NCBI GenBank assembly: GCA_005408345.1 | Contig: SEMN01000457.1 | Coordinates: 310,001 to 374,000 of the forward strand | DNA: 64,000 nucleotides | Direction: 5' to 3' | Source of the DNA: Macquaria australasica | Taxonomy: Eukaryota; Chordata; Actinopteri; Centrarchiformes; Percichthyidae | In this document: in pieces, positions 9,566-22,700 of the stretch | Position numbering within the stretch: position 1 is the stretch's first letter | Layout: each line of letters opens with the position of its first letter | Notes under the pieces: generated by a model | Told to the model about the DNA's origin: nothing | Database searches by the model: none | What the model saw: only the letters and a program-made list of their open reading frames with translations | Made by a program: the position numbers and the translations under genes

Positions 9566-10829
9566 ATGTATAGGAAGGCCCTCCTTAATGCCAGAGCAGC
9601 TTACTACTCATCATTAATAGAGGAAAATAAGAACAACCCCAGGTTTCTGTTCAGCACTGTAGCCAGGCTGACAGAGAGTCACAGCTCTGTTGAGCTATGT
9701 ATTCCTATAGACATCAGTAGTAATGACTTTATGAGCTTCTTTAATGATAAAATTCTAACTATTAGAGACAAAATTCAGCACCTTCTGCCCTCAGTTGATA
9801 CTGACTTATCTTCAAACACAGGAACCTTAGAAACAACTGTAAAACCTGATGTACAATTAGACTGCTTTTCTCCCATCAACCTTAGTCAACTAACTTCCAT
9901 GATTTCCTCATCTAAGCCATCAACGTGTCTCTTAGACCCCGTCCCAACTAGGCTGCTTAAAGAAATTTTACCCTTAGTTAGTACTTATTTACTAGATATG
10001 ATCAATGTGTCCTTATTAAAAGGCTATGTGCCACAGTCCTTTAAAGCAGCTGTAATTAAGACTCTTCTTAAAAAGCCCACTCTTGATCCAGGGATTTTGT
10101 CAAATTATAGACCTATATCTAACCCTCCTTTTCTCTCTAAGGTCCTTGAGAAAGCAGTCGCCAATCAGTTGTGTGACTTTCTACACAACAAGCTGTTTGA
10201 GGATTTTCAGTCAGGATTTAGAGTGCATCATACCACAGAGACAGTACTGGTGAAAGTTACAAATGACCTTCTAATTGCATCACACAAAGGACTTGTCTCT
10301 GTACTTGTCTTACTAGATCTTAGTGCTGCATTCGATACCATTGACCATCACATTCTATTACAGAGACTAGAACATTTAATTGGCATTAAAGGTACTGCAC
10401 TAAGCTGGTTTAAATCCTATCTATCAGATCGATATCAGTTTGTACATGTTAATGATGAATCCTCTATGCACGCCAAAGTTAGTCACGGAGTTCCACAAGG
10501 TTTTCAAACATTTTCATTGTTATGCAGATGATACCCAATTATATTTATCAATCAAGCCAGATGAAACCAATCAATTAGCTAAACTTCAAGCATGCCTTAA
10601 GGACATAAATACCTGGATGATCTGCAATTTTCTGATGTTAAACTCAGACAAAACCGAAGTTATTGGCCCCGAACACCTTCGAAACACATTATCTAAAGAT
10701 ATAGTTTCTCTAGATGGCATTGCCCTGGCCTCCAGCGACACCGTAAGGAATCTTGGAGTTATCTTTGATCAGGATATGTCCTTTAACTCCCACATAAAAC
10801 AAACTTCAAGGACTGCCTTTTTTCACTAA
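9566..10829 (+). pseudogene. L2 reverse transcriptase fragment, two frames
   Basis: The first frame (9566-10531) runs from the linker through RT fingers and palm up to SHGVPQG. The second frame (from about 10505 to 10829) resumes at FHCYADDTQLYL with the catalytic Asp pair and continues to AFFH before TAA. The roughly 20 residues normally found between GVPQG and FHCYADD are gone, so a deletion joined the two parts out of frame. Homology continues beyond the stop to about 11380 (SRLDYCNSLLSG, LHWLPVKSRIEFK, GARGFSYQAP). Confidence 0.88.
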
Positions 10830-11559
10830 CGTAACATTGCAAAAATCAGGCACATCCTGTCTCAAAAAGATGCAGAAAAACTAGTCCATGCATTTGTTAC
10901 ATCTAGGCTGGATTACTGCAACTCTCTATTATCAGGCTGCCCCAATAAGACCTTTAAGACTCTCCAGCTGATCCAGAATGCTGCGGCACGTTTACTGACA
11001 AGAACCAGAAAAAGAGATCATATTTCTCCAACATTAGCTTCTCTACACTGGCTCCCTGTAAAATCCAGAATAGAATTTAAAATCCTTCTCCTCACCTTCA
11101 AAGCCCTAAATGGTCAGGCACCATCATATCTTAAAGAGCTCATAGTACCCTATTACCCCACTAGAGCACTGCGCTCCCAGAATGCAGGGTTCCTTGTGGT
11201 TCCTAGAGTCTCTAAAAGTAGAACGGGAGCCAGAGGCTTCAGCTATCAAGCTCCTCTCCTGTGGAACCAGATCCCAGTTTGTGTACGGGAGGCGGACAAC
11301 CTCCTCACATTTAAGAGTAGGCTTAAGACTTTCCTCTTTGATAAAGCTTATAGTCGGGCTGACTCAGGTGACCCCTGAGCCCCCCCTTAGTTATGCTGCT
11401 ATAGGTCTAGACTGCCGGGGGACTTAGTATTATTAGTATTACTATTATAATATTGCTCTTAGTATTATTTCTGTTAATATTAACATCAGTACCATTACCA
11501 CAACTATTGCCTTACATCCCTATGTGGAACTGTACTGTGCTGCTGTATGTTCTCTTTGC

Positions 11560-11627
11560 TGCTGCTCTCTCTCTCCTGCTCCCCCCCTCCTCCTACCTCC
11601 TTCTCTCCCTCCCTCCCTCCCTCTCTC

Positions 11628-11670
<43 letters not shown>
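11560..11670 (+). repeat. CT-rich microsatellite in the L2 3' UTR
   Basis: Long (CT)n and CCCT runs. The open frames on either strand here are low-complexity artefacts. The second L2-derived piece at 50690-51328 carries a comparable (CT)n at 50846-50875, so the tract belongs to the element. Confidence 0.85.
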
Positions 11671-11675
<5 letters not shown>

Positions 11676-11914
11676 ACTGGTCGAGGCAGATGACCGCCCA
11701 CCCAGAGCCTGGTTCTCGTTCTGCTCGAGGTTTCTACCTGTTAAAAGGGAGTTTTTCCTTGCCACTGTCGCATCGTGCTGCTCATGGTGGGAACTGTTGG
11801 GTCTCTGTAAATATAAAGAGTCGGTCTAGACCTGCTCTATATGAAAAAGTGCCCTGAGATAACTTTGTTATGATATGGCGCTATATAAATAAAACTGAAT
11901 TGAACTGAAATTGA

Positions 11915-12372
11915 ATCTGCAGCTCCCCTTGGCTTAACGGAGCGTTATAGTGAGTTATAGTGAGCTGTCCAGCCCACAGCTTTACTGTTATGGTTTACTC
12001 TAACCGTTCTCATGGCATCGTTTTTGTCTGCAGCAGGCAGCAGTTTTCAGAGAAATAGCTCTAAAAACCCACTGTACACTATCTGCCCAGCACCAAACAG
12101 ACAGTTAGAAACTAGCTGGTGAATGTAATGGAGCAATTAGCAGCTAAAGAGCCAGATATTTCAAAAAACAGAGCTAAAAGAGAGTGAATATTGGATTTAC
12201 GTTCACCAGGTGGACAGAAACATGATTGTAATGTCGCTCTGTATACTGGATGTGTAAATACGCAACTGTTTGCTAAAAAGTTTGCCATATCAACTTAATA
12301 GGTGATGTTATGTCAATGTTGTGTTCACGACTGTGTTTCCGCTGACCCCAAGTGGCCAGAAAAAGTTTAACT
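11915..12372 (-). mobile_element. diverged copy of the 49391-49900 TTAA MITE
   Basis: The reverse complement matches 49391-49900 over several blocks, for example CACCAGCTAGT.TCTAACTG, GGTGCTGGGCAG.TAGTGT and GGCCACTTGGGG. It abuts the 3' tail of the L2 element. Its own ends are too diverged for a TTAA pair to be read. Confidence 0.65.
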
Positions 12373-13156
12373 TTCCATATTTGATAGTAAAAACATGTAA
12401 CATACTGATTCCTTATGTTCCCCTCAACCAAGCTGGGGTTGTTACAGTGGTTCCAGACCTCTGAATCGTCACCCATGTCTCTGATTTACGCAGTGATTCA
12501 AATAGAATTCATTCAAATGAAGTGAAACTAAATGGCAACACTGTGTGATTATTAGGCTGCACTTTGTTTCAGGTATTTTGAAAGCTAATGGTCAGAGCTC
12601 CATAAAATCTGCTGTGGATATTCTTGTCTCCAGAGGATTACATTCACCCTAATGTTTTGGAGACCCCTGTCCTCTAGCACCCCCCTCAGCACCAGGATCA
12701 TCAGTATGTTAGTATGTTCCAGTTGTGGAGTGTAATGAGCAACACAGACACTGGTACATTTAATTCAATCCAAAATCCATAAAATAAATATGACTTTGTA
12801 AAGCTTCTAATGTTTAGTCTGTCAAAGAGCTGTACATTCATCTGTCTGTAGACTTTTATTTTTATTTTGTTTGTGTTCCTGTTATTTTGTCCACCTGGTG
12901 GATGCTTACAGCACCTACACTCGCACTAGGATCACTAAAATCACTTCTTGTTTTTAGTGTGGAACTGAGAAGTAGTATATGTGCCTGATATGTCTATAAA
13001 TACATCCACACCACACTCTTTTGCATCACTTCCTCAAAGGGAGGTTCCTGACATTTTCAGACTACTGTGGTAAGACTAAATGGCAGCCCACTCAACCCTA
13101 AAACCTGTAAAATACTTCACTTCTGTACTGTAAATCAAATTATCACTTTGGACATT
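12373..13156. other. intergenic, no feature seen
   Basis: Ordinary AT-rich sequence. I recognise no exon or RNA. Confidence 0.4.
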
Positions 13157-13745
13157 CCATTGTATTACTAAGATCACTAAGTTTTTAAGTATGTAAGGAT
13201 TTTTAAACATATCTATATACCGATGGGTGACACATTAAACATAAAGTGTCTTAGTACGTTCCACCACGTGCATCCAGAGCAGCTATTTATTTTGTTTAAT
13301 CATTTATTTTAATGTTTTCATGTTCAATGTTTTTCTACCTCCTATCTATTTTATTTGTTATTGTCTTTTATCTATTCTATAGCTTATTATTACATTTTCC
13401 TTCCTTGTGCCTTAGTCTCAAATTGTTTTATCTGCATATGTTTCTCCACTCATTTATTGAAGTTTTTCTTTTAATTTGGCACCCATCTATATATATTATA
13501 TAAAGAGACCATTACTTAATGATTGTTATGACAAGTAAAATGTCATTCTAAAACTCATAAATTCATGTCTGGCAGTAGTTTTAAAAGATGTTTTTTGACC
13601 AGAATTTAAGCTTTCAGTACTTTGAGTAACACACCACCTGTTTCTCTTTCACACTACCTACATGTGCACAGTAGCTGCCAGGGGTGGAGTTGCCCACTGA
13701 CACCAGATTTTTGGATTATTTATTTATTTATTTTACTGAACAGAG
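13157..13745 (+). repeat. interspersed repeat, copy A
   Basis: Blocks such as TTCTCTTTCACACT.CCTA, GGAGTTGCCCA and ACTTAATGA recur in the same order and orientation at 16060-16360. This indicates two diverged copies of one family about 2.9 kb apart. The class is unknown. Confidence 0.5.
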
Positions 13746-14184
13746 ACAGTTAAGCGTGAGGCTGATAATATGTATATATGTACTTAAATGAAGTGGAGTG
13801 TTGTTCGTTTTCCATTGATTAGTAAAAAAAAAAAAATGTTATATTGATATAATTATTAAATTGCCATATTTGAGGTCAAAATTCTGCCATCATATGAGAA
13901 ACAACTACACATACATAGCTGACATGTCTGTGTGTAAGAGGGGGCATCGGAAGAAGGCCTTTGAAATGACATGAAAGAGTCACATGATTCAGGAGCTATT
14001 CCATATTCAATGTCCAAAAGACTCAATTCATTTTTGCTTCATCAGTCGTGACTTTTTGCTGCTGGTACTTTTCACTTGTTTTGCACATTGTGGTAGGCTA
14101 GTTAAAAATACCTTGAGAGGATTTTTTTTCTGCCTCTTTTCATGTAACTTCCACAGAAAGTGCTTTGAAATCTACTTCACTTAA

Positions 14185-14958
14185 AGCTGGGGTAGGCAGA
14201 ATCTGTGCAACCTAGGCAAAACCTTCCGCCTCTCTCTCTGCTGCCTTGTATCACTCCGCTAAGCCCCTCCCACCACACCCACAACTTCAACCGGCAGCAG
14301 AAGGAGTCGGTTCCCCAGTGAAACTGTATCCCTCGTAGGGTTCGCTCTCCACGGCGTTAGCCTCACCAGGACCGCGGTCCCTCCCGCTGCGACTTGTTTT
14401 CTCAAAGACGCCCCTCCAGCGCTTCGCGGCCGCAGAGCAGAGCGCCCCAGGCTTCAAAGGCAGCTGCAACGCCGTCCAGCAGCGAGATGAGAGGCTAGTA
14501 CACCGCACACACACCACTGCCCCCCGTCAAAAGTTATTCCCCACTGTTTGTCATCATGCCTCTTTGCCACTCGTCGTTACGAGCGCCATGGCATCAAACA
14601 TAAAGACTATACTATACACTATACACTGCTGTAGGCAAAGGAGGTGTTGGAAATTTATCACGTTTCAGGATTTTCAGCAGGATTTTCCACCACTGAATCA
14701 GGTTTTCACCGTCTGAAGGGACGTGTACACACATCTGCTCTTGTAGCTTAGCCAATAAGAACGCACCGTCTCTCTGAAATAACCTGTGATTGGCTAAAAT
14801 CTACCGTCACGGGATTGATTTTCTGATGCTTGAAAACAGAGGCAAGAGGGGGGGCTGAAGTAGAGGTCTGCTCTCAGACCACTTGAATTACAATATGCTG
14901 CACGGTTAATATGGCATTTTTGCCCAGTGACGCCAAAAGAAAACTGCCTACCCCAGCT
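14185..14958. mobile_element. TTAA-flanked MITE (774 bp), GC-rich core
   Basis: Perfect 15-bp terminal inverted repeats, AGCTGGGGTAGGCAG (14185-14199) and CTGCCTACCCCAGCT (14944-14958), are flanked by TTAA at 14181-14184 and 14959-14962. TTAA target sites are used by the piggyBac and Kolobok superfamilies. The core (14280-14560) is GC-rich and contains GCGGCCGC. No transposase is encoded; the 76-residue minus-strand frame here is not recognisable. Confidence 0.85.
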
Positions 14959-14962
14959 TTAA

Positions 14963-16059
14963 TTCATGTTCCCCCACAAGACGGACTTCTATTTTGGACA
15001 CTCCATGAGCTTTTCTCAACATCATCAGGTCAAATGTCAAATCTGCATCAAAGATAAACAGTTTGTCCTAAACTGCAGATTACCATGGAATTTGCTGAGT
15101 GCATACTCTAAAGTGGGTTTGTCTTTGGATTTTAATAAACACATGACCTTTTCTCTATCGCCACCCTCAGAACAAACAAAATGTTTGATCACTTCCAACT
15201 GTATGTTGCAATGAACATTAGAGACTCTAGAGGCCACCAGGGATTTAGGCCAATAGTCTTTTAGAGTAGTTGTATTAGCATGTTAAACCAATGTGGTAGC
15301 TTTACAGATGCAAGCTTAAGGTACACAGGTCAACACAATGATTAAAGCGGAACTCCACTGAGGTCAAATTGAGAAATAGTACTCCGGCTGTGATAACAGT
15401 TATACAATGTCTTCTGTGACTCTGGAGGAGCTTTGTCAAGCTTGATCAAAAAGACTGTAGAAGAAATGTAGGATTGAGTGTTTTTGGAGCTTGACTCGTG
15501 GGGAAAATCTGGATCTCAGCCCTTGCTGCTTTGATTCTGATCATTTAGTATTTACCTTATATGGAGTGTTCTTTTCCAAGATTATGTAAACTCATATGGG
15601 AAAAACATTCTTAAAGTTCAACAATTAGTATCTTAAATAGATAATGGGTCTAATGGTATTTTAGTTAACCAGCATGCTAAGGATAGGACAGGGATATGTG
15701 GCAGTAAGTAGGGTACATGAGAGTCAATAGACTGTTACCAGATATGCTGTTTAAGAAAAAATTGAGCCTGTACTTTGCTATACCAATGGATAACACATAA
15801 AAGTGCAGAAATGTAATTGGAAAGAATGTTTAAAATAAAAATGAACATCATTGGATCATTTGGATTGAATTATATTGTTTAACATACCTGTATTTTTGTC
15901 CACGCTTACAGCAAATTCAATTTTCCTTTCAGAAACGGGTATTAAAAAACAAACGGGTCAGAATTTCATTTTTGTGGGAATCAAAAAAGGATAAAAACTG
16001 TACTTTCCTGATTTCATATTGAAGTGGGTAATCAAATTAAGCAGAAATCCAAAAAATGC
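14963..16059. other. intergenic, no feature seen
   Basis: AT-rich sequence downstream of nelfb. No exon, RNA or repeat end was recognised. Confidence 0.4.
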
Positions 16060-16360
16060 GTATACTCCAAAGTATCATTAAGATCACAGAGTTTTTTAGG
16101 TATGCAGACATATGTGTTTCTGCTGTACATATAGACCCTTACTTAATGACACGGCATTTTAAAATCTCATCTATGGGCACTGGTTGCTCACGTAGAAGTA
16201 ATCTGTAAAGCTCTTACCAGTGAAGTTGTCCTCAGTATGTGGAACCCAGTAAAACCCACGTCTGCTTCTCTTTCACACTGCCTATGTGTGGCTACCTGGG
16301 GAGTTGCCCAATGAGGTGTACAGACACCAGACTTCTTTCAGTTTTAGTGAAGTGCTACTC
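16060..16360 (+). repeat. interspersed repeat, copy B
   Basis: Diverged copy of the family at 13157-13745; see that entry for the shared blocks. It ends about 100 bp from the nelfb poly(A) signal. Confidence 0.5.
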
Positions 16361-16455
16361 ATCTAATGGCTGTAGAGGCGCTGCTGTTGCATAATATGCA
16401 GCACTGCATCTTTGTCTGGAATACAATAACACCACTTTGTATTTCGAAATAATCC

Positions 16456-16461
16456 TTTATT
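16456..16461 (-). terminator. nelfb: nelfb polyadenylation signal
   Basis: AATAAA on the minus strand, 315 bp downstream of the nelfb stop codon. It implies a 3' UTR of about 330 bases. No better placed signal lies between. Confidence 0.6.
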
Positions 16462-16775
16462 TACAGGTTTGTTGCACTACTGACAATTCAAATATAACAC
16501 TGATAGCCCAATCACATATGAAAATAGTGTATATTTGGACAATACTGCAAGAGCACAAAGTTTAGAAAAGTAATGGACCCCCCCCTTGAAGAAAAACAGT
16601 TGGCAGCTGGACTACACTGTCAGAGCTGGAAGAGCCCCTCTAAGACAAACATCTAAAGAAAATAGACCTCCATGAAAAAAATCACAACAACAATGTAAAA
16701 TGCCCAGTCTTTTAGTAAATTCACCTGTATTTACAGTCAGTCACTGATAAAGAACTCTGGTGTTTCTGCTGTGTC

Positions 16776-19700
16776 TCAGAGAGGCGTGGTTGGGGTGGAG
16801 GCGGTGGTGGGGACGGTCACTGGGTGCAGCCCCAGATCCAGGGATGGAGTTTCATCTGGTGGCGGAGGGCTTTTCTTCTGGGCGTCCAGCTTCTCCGTCA
16901 GCTGGGTGTACAGTTCCTTCACTGGCTCGCTGCTCTGTAGTCACAAAGCACGACATCACACAGAGTGTCAGTACGTACAACACATGAGACACTCCGCTGA
17001 CATCCGTGTTTTATCTCGTATACATTTGCTTGGTTAAAAAGCTGATCCCTTTGGTTGTTCTGGTATGTTTTCTCTTTGATGGAGTAAAAATGTACGCATG
17101 TAGAGCTGGGCGATACAGTAATTCAGTATTATGGTGTATCGACTTTCAGCAGAATCATGTTCTGATGACATATCATTTTTACAAATTTGTGATTGATTCT
17201 GTTGTAAGTGTATTTAAAAAATTTAACAAAGTCTGTCATTGAAGTTTTTGTTGTACAGTGTACATGATTATTTTATATATATTTACCATATCATATGTAT
17301 CAATATTGTAAAGTATCTTTATTAATATCATGATGTTTTCAGTCATATCAACCAGCCCAATATGTATGTAAATATGTACCATTGTGTGCATAACATGTTA
17401 AGCGCACTTGAATTTGGACATTGGACAGAATAGCGAAATAGAAGAGAAGAAATAACTGTAATAAGTTCTATTGAATAATTATGGTTAAGTAATTATGGAT
17501 GCTCCCCAGGTTCAGTTGTATCCACTCGAGTAGGCAACAAAGGCAAATGTTTTTAATGGTTTCCACAGTCTAAAGCCACAATCAGACAGGATTACCGTTA
17601 CACAGGTAATCAAATGTTTCCCCTCATCCCTTGTAATAAAAGGTTGTTCTGTAATAGAAAATGACACGCTGCAGAAAAAACACGTGACCTTCATTGCTAG
17701 TGGGTTTAGTATGAATTTTAATATTAGTATAATTTACCACTAACTATTTAGCTGTAATTTAATGATCAACACAGACGGTTTCAAATGACTTAAACTTACC
17801 TTTGCCTTTATTGTATGAGTTGACTGTTAACAAATTCTATCAGGTTAGTAAAATGATTTCCTACTTCTTCAGCTGCCACACTGTGCACACAGCTGATGAA
17901 AGCCAGTAACAGGAAATAAAGCTCTATGTATAAACTCAGAGATACACTTTTAAACTGAACTGGACTTAAATCATGGGTGAGTTACAGTAGATAATTGGGG
18001 CAGCAATTTTGAATGAGGTCAGGGTTGAAAAATCTCAGACATATGTACTCCAAACAGGATTTAAATCACTGATCAGCGAATGCAATATTGAAATCACCCC
18101 ACCTCCCCCTAGACAAATAAATTCTGTCCCAGTAGGGTTTAAGACTCGGATTAAGATTCGGTTGATATAAATGAGATATTTTAAAATGCAGTGGCTTTTT
18201 GATGTGATGACACACAAGTTAGAAGCTTCCCAAAATGTCACTGTGGAACTGTAGGACAGGGAGACCTCTTCCTGATTCTACCGATCATTACTCCGGTCCA
18301 TTTCAAAGCCTAAGCTGAATGTAGAAGTGAAGCCAACCTGTTTTGGAGGTTCAAGAGTTTTCAGCAAGGTTTCCATGTACGATGGCAGCACTTTGTGGTG
18401 TAGATGCAGCAACATTCGGAGGGTGTGTCTGTGGACGTTCTCTTTACTGTAAAATAGTCAGACAGCAACAAAAGCTGTAAAGAGACATGGCGGAGATGTT
18501 TGAGTTCAATGTAACAAGAATAATGCTGAACGGTCCCTGAGAGTGGCGATGCCATTTAGCACCATCATGTTTACAAACTACCCCAGCCTGCTCAGTGCTC
18601 TGTGTGATCAGTTAGGGGGCAACTGGACACTTGTGTCTGTTTCAGTCCACTTTGTGTTTGATGCTGATGATGCACTAAAATGGAACTTTATGAAGTCGAC
18701 TACACCGACACTGGGCATGTAGTTAGGACCTGCTAGAATCAGCCCACCTGGAGAAAGACGTCAGAAGGAAGCCATCAAAGACAACTGAACAAAACTCTTC
18801 TGATCCAAACTCATCAGAGAGCAGGGTGAGGTGTCCAGTCAGCAGGTGCAGGAAGATGTCACCGAAGGCCATGTCATTGTAGGTCTCCACTGTGGGGGAA
18901 CAGCAGAGATCCAACTCTTATTTTGGCAAGTCTTGTAGTTCTTTCTTTTTTTTTGTTTTACCCTATTGTTCTTTTAGCACAGGTGGCCCAGGCAGGAACT
19001 GAACCTGTGTCATTTACTGCCTACTCAAGAATTCAAACTGCTAACTCATACAGTGTTACACTTGAATGAAATTTGAAAATAAAATGAAGAAAAAAAAAAA
19101 AAAACAGTCTACCAAGAAACTGGCACATCAGAATACTTTCGTCAATAAAATTAAATGTCAGACGCAATTTTGATTAAAGAAAAGAAAAGAGATTTTGTTT
19201 CTGCATTTTGGATTAGGGTTGCAACCTTAAAAAAGGCTGCGGTTTTACATAATATGGTTTCAGATATTTTAGGACTTCATATCTTACACAAAATTCAGGG
19301 GAGGAACTATACTCACCCAGTGCCGGTAGTAACCTCTGTAAAGCATTCTTGTTCCTCAATTTGGCAATGTGGAGGACATAGTAAAGACCCATTTCACAGG
19401 CCACCCTGTTCTCCTGCAGGTACCTGGGGGGGGGGGGGGGGGCAACAAAGACTGACACAATACTTCTCACTGAGGCACTTCAGATGTCACATCAGACATT
19501 TTAGAGAAGGAAAAACATCCTTGATTGAAGGAGCATTACAAAGAGTTTTAATTCCAGAGATTTCTGAAAGCTGCTAAATTCACTCTCTTTGGGCAGCCTC
19601 ACAGTCATGCTATGACCCGGATAAGTAGTCCCATGAAACCTGCTGTTAAACAGTGGTCCCATCTGGCTATGAGCATGTTCACACTAAAGATGTGAGGCTA

Positions 19701-22700
19701 GTAACACACAACCAATCACATGTAACACCAACAAATAAAGAACAATGTGTGAGTTTGGTTGTGTTACTCTCTCCTGACATGAGGGAAGAGGTATACACAC
19801 AATGTGAAGTCTGTGAAGACGTCTAATGTAAATAGTCTTCCTGTTTATTTCTTGGTTATGATGCTTTTATAAATAACTTAACCCCTGTCTAGGATTTGTG
19901 ACGTGGTTTGACTCGAGTAAAAGCGGAATAAAAGCCATTTGAGAGAAGGTTTGTTGTTGCCCTTTCTCAATTATCCCCTGTGTTATTTATTGGTTATGAG
20001 ATGTTGTAAGCCCATAGTTGCTACCAGTTACACATAAACTCTCTCAGATTTCACTGATCACTTGGAATGCTGTACGATAATAGGCTATCGTATTTGGCAC
20101 CTTCAGAAGCCTAATTAATGTATTTTCTAACTGGATTTTTCTAGGCGAACCTAAATTCTACATTTATATAATCCATCATACATCTTGAATGCAACTATTC
20201 ACAGCTAATCTTTCTTCACTTTCACAAAGTCCTGGTTAACATCTGTATTTTAAGAGGATTAACGAAGAATTACAAAACAGAATTTTTGGTCTGGGGTTGG
20301 GGGTTAAGTTGCTGCTTATTCTTTCAATGAATTGATTTTTGTCTATAAAAATGTCAGGAGATAATGAAAAAGGGCTCAAGGTGATGTCTGCAAATGGCTT
20401 ATTGTGTCAAACCAACAGTCCAAAACTCAACCAAGACATTCAATTTACAAAGATGTAAAAAGAGAAAAAAAACAGCAACATTTCAGAAGCTGGAACCAGA
20501 GAATGATTAGCAGTTTTGCTTGATAAATAATTGATTTATTATCAAAATAGTTATCAATGTTCAACTCACACCATAAAAGCAGACTGTTTGGGCCCTAGAA
20601 CTACAACTAGTGGTGCACAACTATCATAAACGGCCTTTCAACTTGTTTACTGGCCTTGGTTGTAAAAGTGAGCATGGGGAAGTGTGTTTGTTCTCATGAT
20701 GAATACATACATGATATCAGCCTGTGGTTAACTAGCTAACCACTCTTCTCACCTCCTGACACAGGAAACTCTGAGACACTGGTGTTGACGAAAACAAACA
20801 AGTTTCTCCGAAGTCGTGTTCTATCATGTCGCCTTCTCTCCTCCTGCTGTGCGTTACCTGTTGAAGGCATCTGGCAGAGTGGTGGGGTATGACAACGAAC
20901 TCTTCTCCTCGCTGGGAAGCTTCTGTTCTACAGTGAAGGTGTGATCATCAACAACCACTGACATCATGGCAGGCAGGAAGCGGGTCACCACCTCCAAATC
21001 CTGAGAGTATGCACACAGGAAGACAACTCGTCGTCAACTTAAGGTTTATGTATTTAAATGACCATCGTCTGGCTTCTAACCAGAATAGGGTGAAAAACAA
21101 ATGACTCAATCTTGGTCCTTTTACATACAGATTGGGGTTTTTTAGCAGTGACTTTAGAACTTGATGTCAGATACTGATGGACAGGTACACCTGAGGTGAC
21201 ATACTGCACGTACCAAACGAGGCTCTTTAAAGACCTGGCTGTCAATCATGTCCCATGCCCCTTGACCAAGTGACAGCATCCTCAGCAGCAGCATCAGATC
21301 TGGACTGTCCTGTTCTCAAACACAGATTCAACTTGACATTCTGTTCATACACTGGGGTGGGTGTAAGGGAACTCTATAGTGAAATAACATTTCATTGAGG
21401 TGGAAAAACTCTGCATTTTAGAATTCACAGTAGCTTTCATTGAAAAAATAAAAAAATAAATCCAGTGACACAATAGTCTGTTGCACATATTGGAATGGTC
21501 TTGGTGTTGCACAATGGTCTTTTAGACCTACACCATACAACAGAGATGGAAATATGCAAACACAAACTAAATCATTGCATTAAACAATGTCTAATGGCTC
21601 ACACAGACTGTAAAGACTAGAACAGTGTGGCTTTATTGAAGCGCAGCATTGAAATATTGTGACTGTGTTTGGACTATAGTGTTGGGTGAGGTTGTTTTAT
21701 GCAAAACTAGTAATCAAATACTTCTGTGTCTGCTGTGTTGCCATTGGCTCAAAGCAAAACATCTCGATCGCCCCCTGGTGGATGGCTGCAGTATAGGTGT
21801 TTTATGGTGGTCATTTTCTGGTTCCAGCTTCTCAAATGAGGGGATTTCTGTTTCTGTTTCACCATTAATTGAATATCTTTGGCTTTTGACTGTTTCAGAC
21901 AAAAGAAGCAATCGGAACACATCAGCTCAGCTCTGGGAAATCGTAATGAGCCTTTTTCACTCTTCTTTTTTTAAAATGCATTTGAATTTTTTCATTTTTA
22001 AATGTTATAGACTAAACAATTAATAAATGCACAGCACACATTTAACTTCAGTAAGTCTAGCCTTTAAAGTGATCCACCAGCCTAAAGGACACCGTTTTAA
22101 AACACAATAAATCCTGTGACTTAGCTGAACGGAGACTTCAACCAACACTATATTTATAGTGACACTGTTTGATCATGTCATCCCTATTCATATTTGATAT
22201 GTCAATGTGCCCTGTGGAGTTTTCTTGTATATAAAGACATATTTACAGTTTGTGTTACTCATCAAAACACATTGTGTGTGTCAAACAAACATGTTGGATG
22301 CATTTCCTTCCTCAAACATTTGCAAAGCTGCTTTTTTAAAATGCTTAAAAACTGCACACTACACTGCTTGCTAGGTTTCTTGCCACATCACTGCCAGCTG
22401 TCAGTCAGTAGAATACCATGACACCATTGGCATGATTGTGTATCATGTCGCCTGTGGACACGTTCAACAGTATGCTCACCCTGGGTAAAGCGTCCTGACT
22501 CAGCAGCTCTTGAAGGTTCCTCATGATACTCAGAACCAGGGTGTTACAAGCAAACGGGTCACACAGGATCATGGACAGGTCCCTGGAATGCACAGAAACT
22601 CTCCAAAGATTAATTCACCCATTCATCAGAGAGCTGCTCATGAGCTTAAAGCATCCCCTCATCTCTTACCCAAGGACTTGCTCTTGTCCTTTCTTCACTC

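Larger units (their letters stand above)
8672..11907 (+). mobile_element. L2-clade LINE retrotransposon, 5'-truncated and inactivated
   Basis: The element starts inside the apurinic endonuclease domain (GVAATF..., 8672) and keeps the rest of it (IVGDFNIHVD, SDHYLITF), the linker, most of the reverse transcriptase (NYRPIS, LLDLSAAFDTIDH, GVPQG, CYADDTQLYL), the C-terminal segment (SRLDYCNSLL, LHWLPV) and the 3' UTR with a CT-rich microsatellite. The conserved 3' end (GCCCTGAGATAACTTTGTTA...) finishes in a TTGAA-type tail. Four lesions are visible: a frame break near 9357, an antisense tail insertion at 9471-9532, a deletion directly after GVPQG at 10499 that removes the segment before YADD, and a TAA at about 10827. 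L2 elements move by target-primed reverse transcription; this copy cannot. Confidence 0.92.

Noticed and set aside
11453..11857. Frames of 65-134 codons around the CT repeat
   Set aside because: They are products of the (CT)n microsatellite in the L2 3' UTR.
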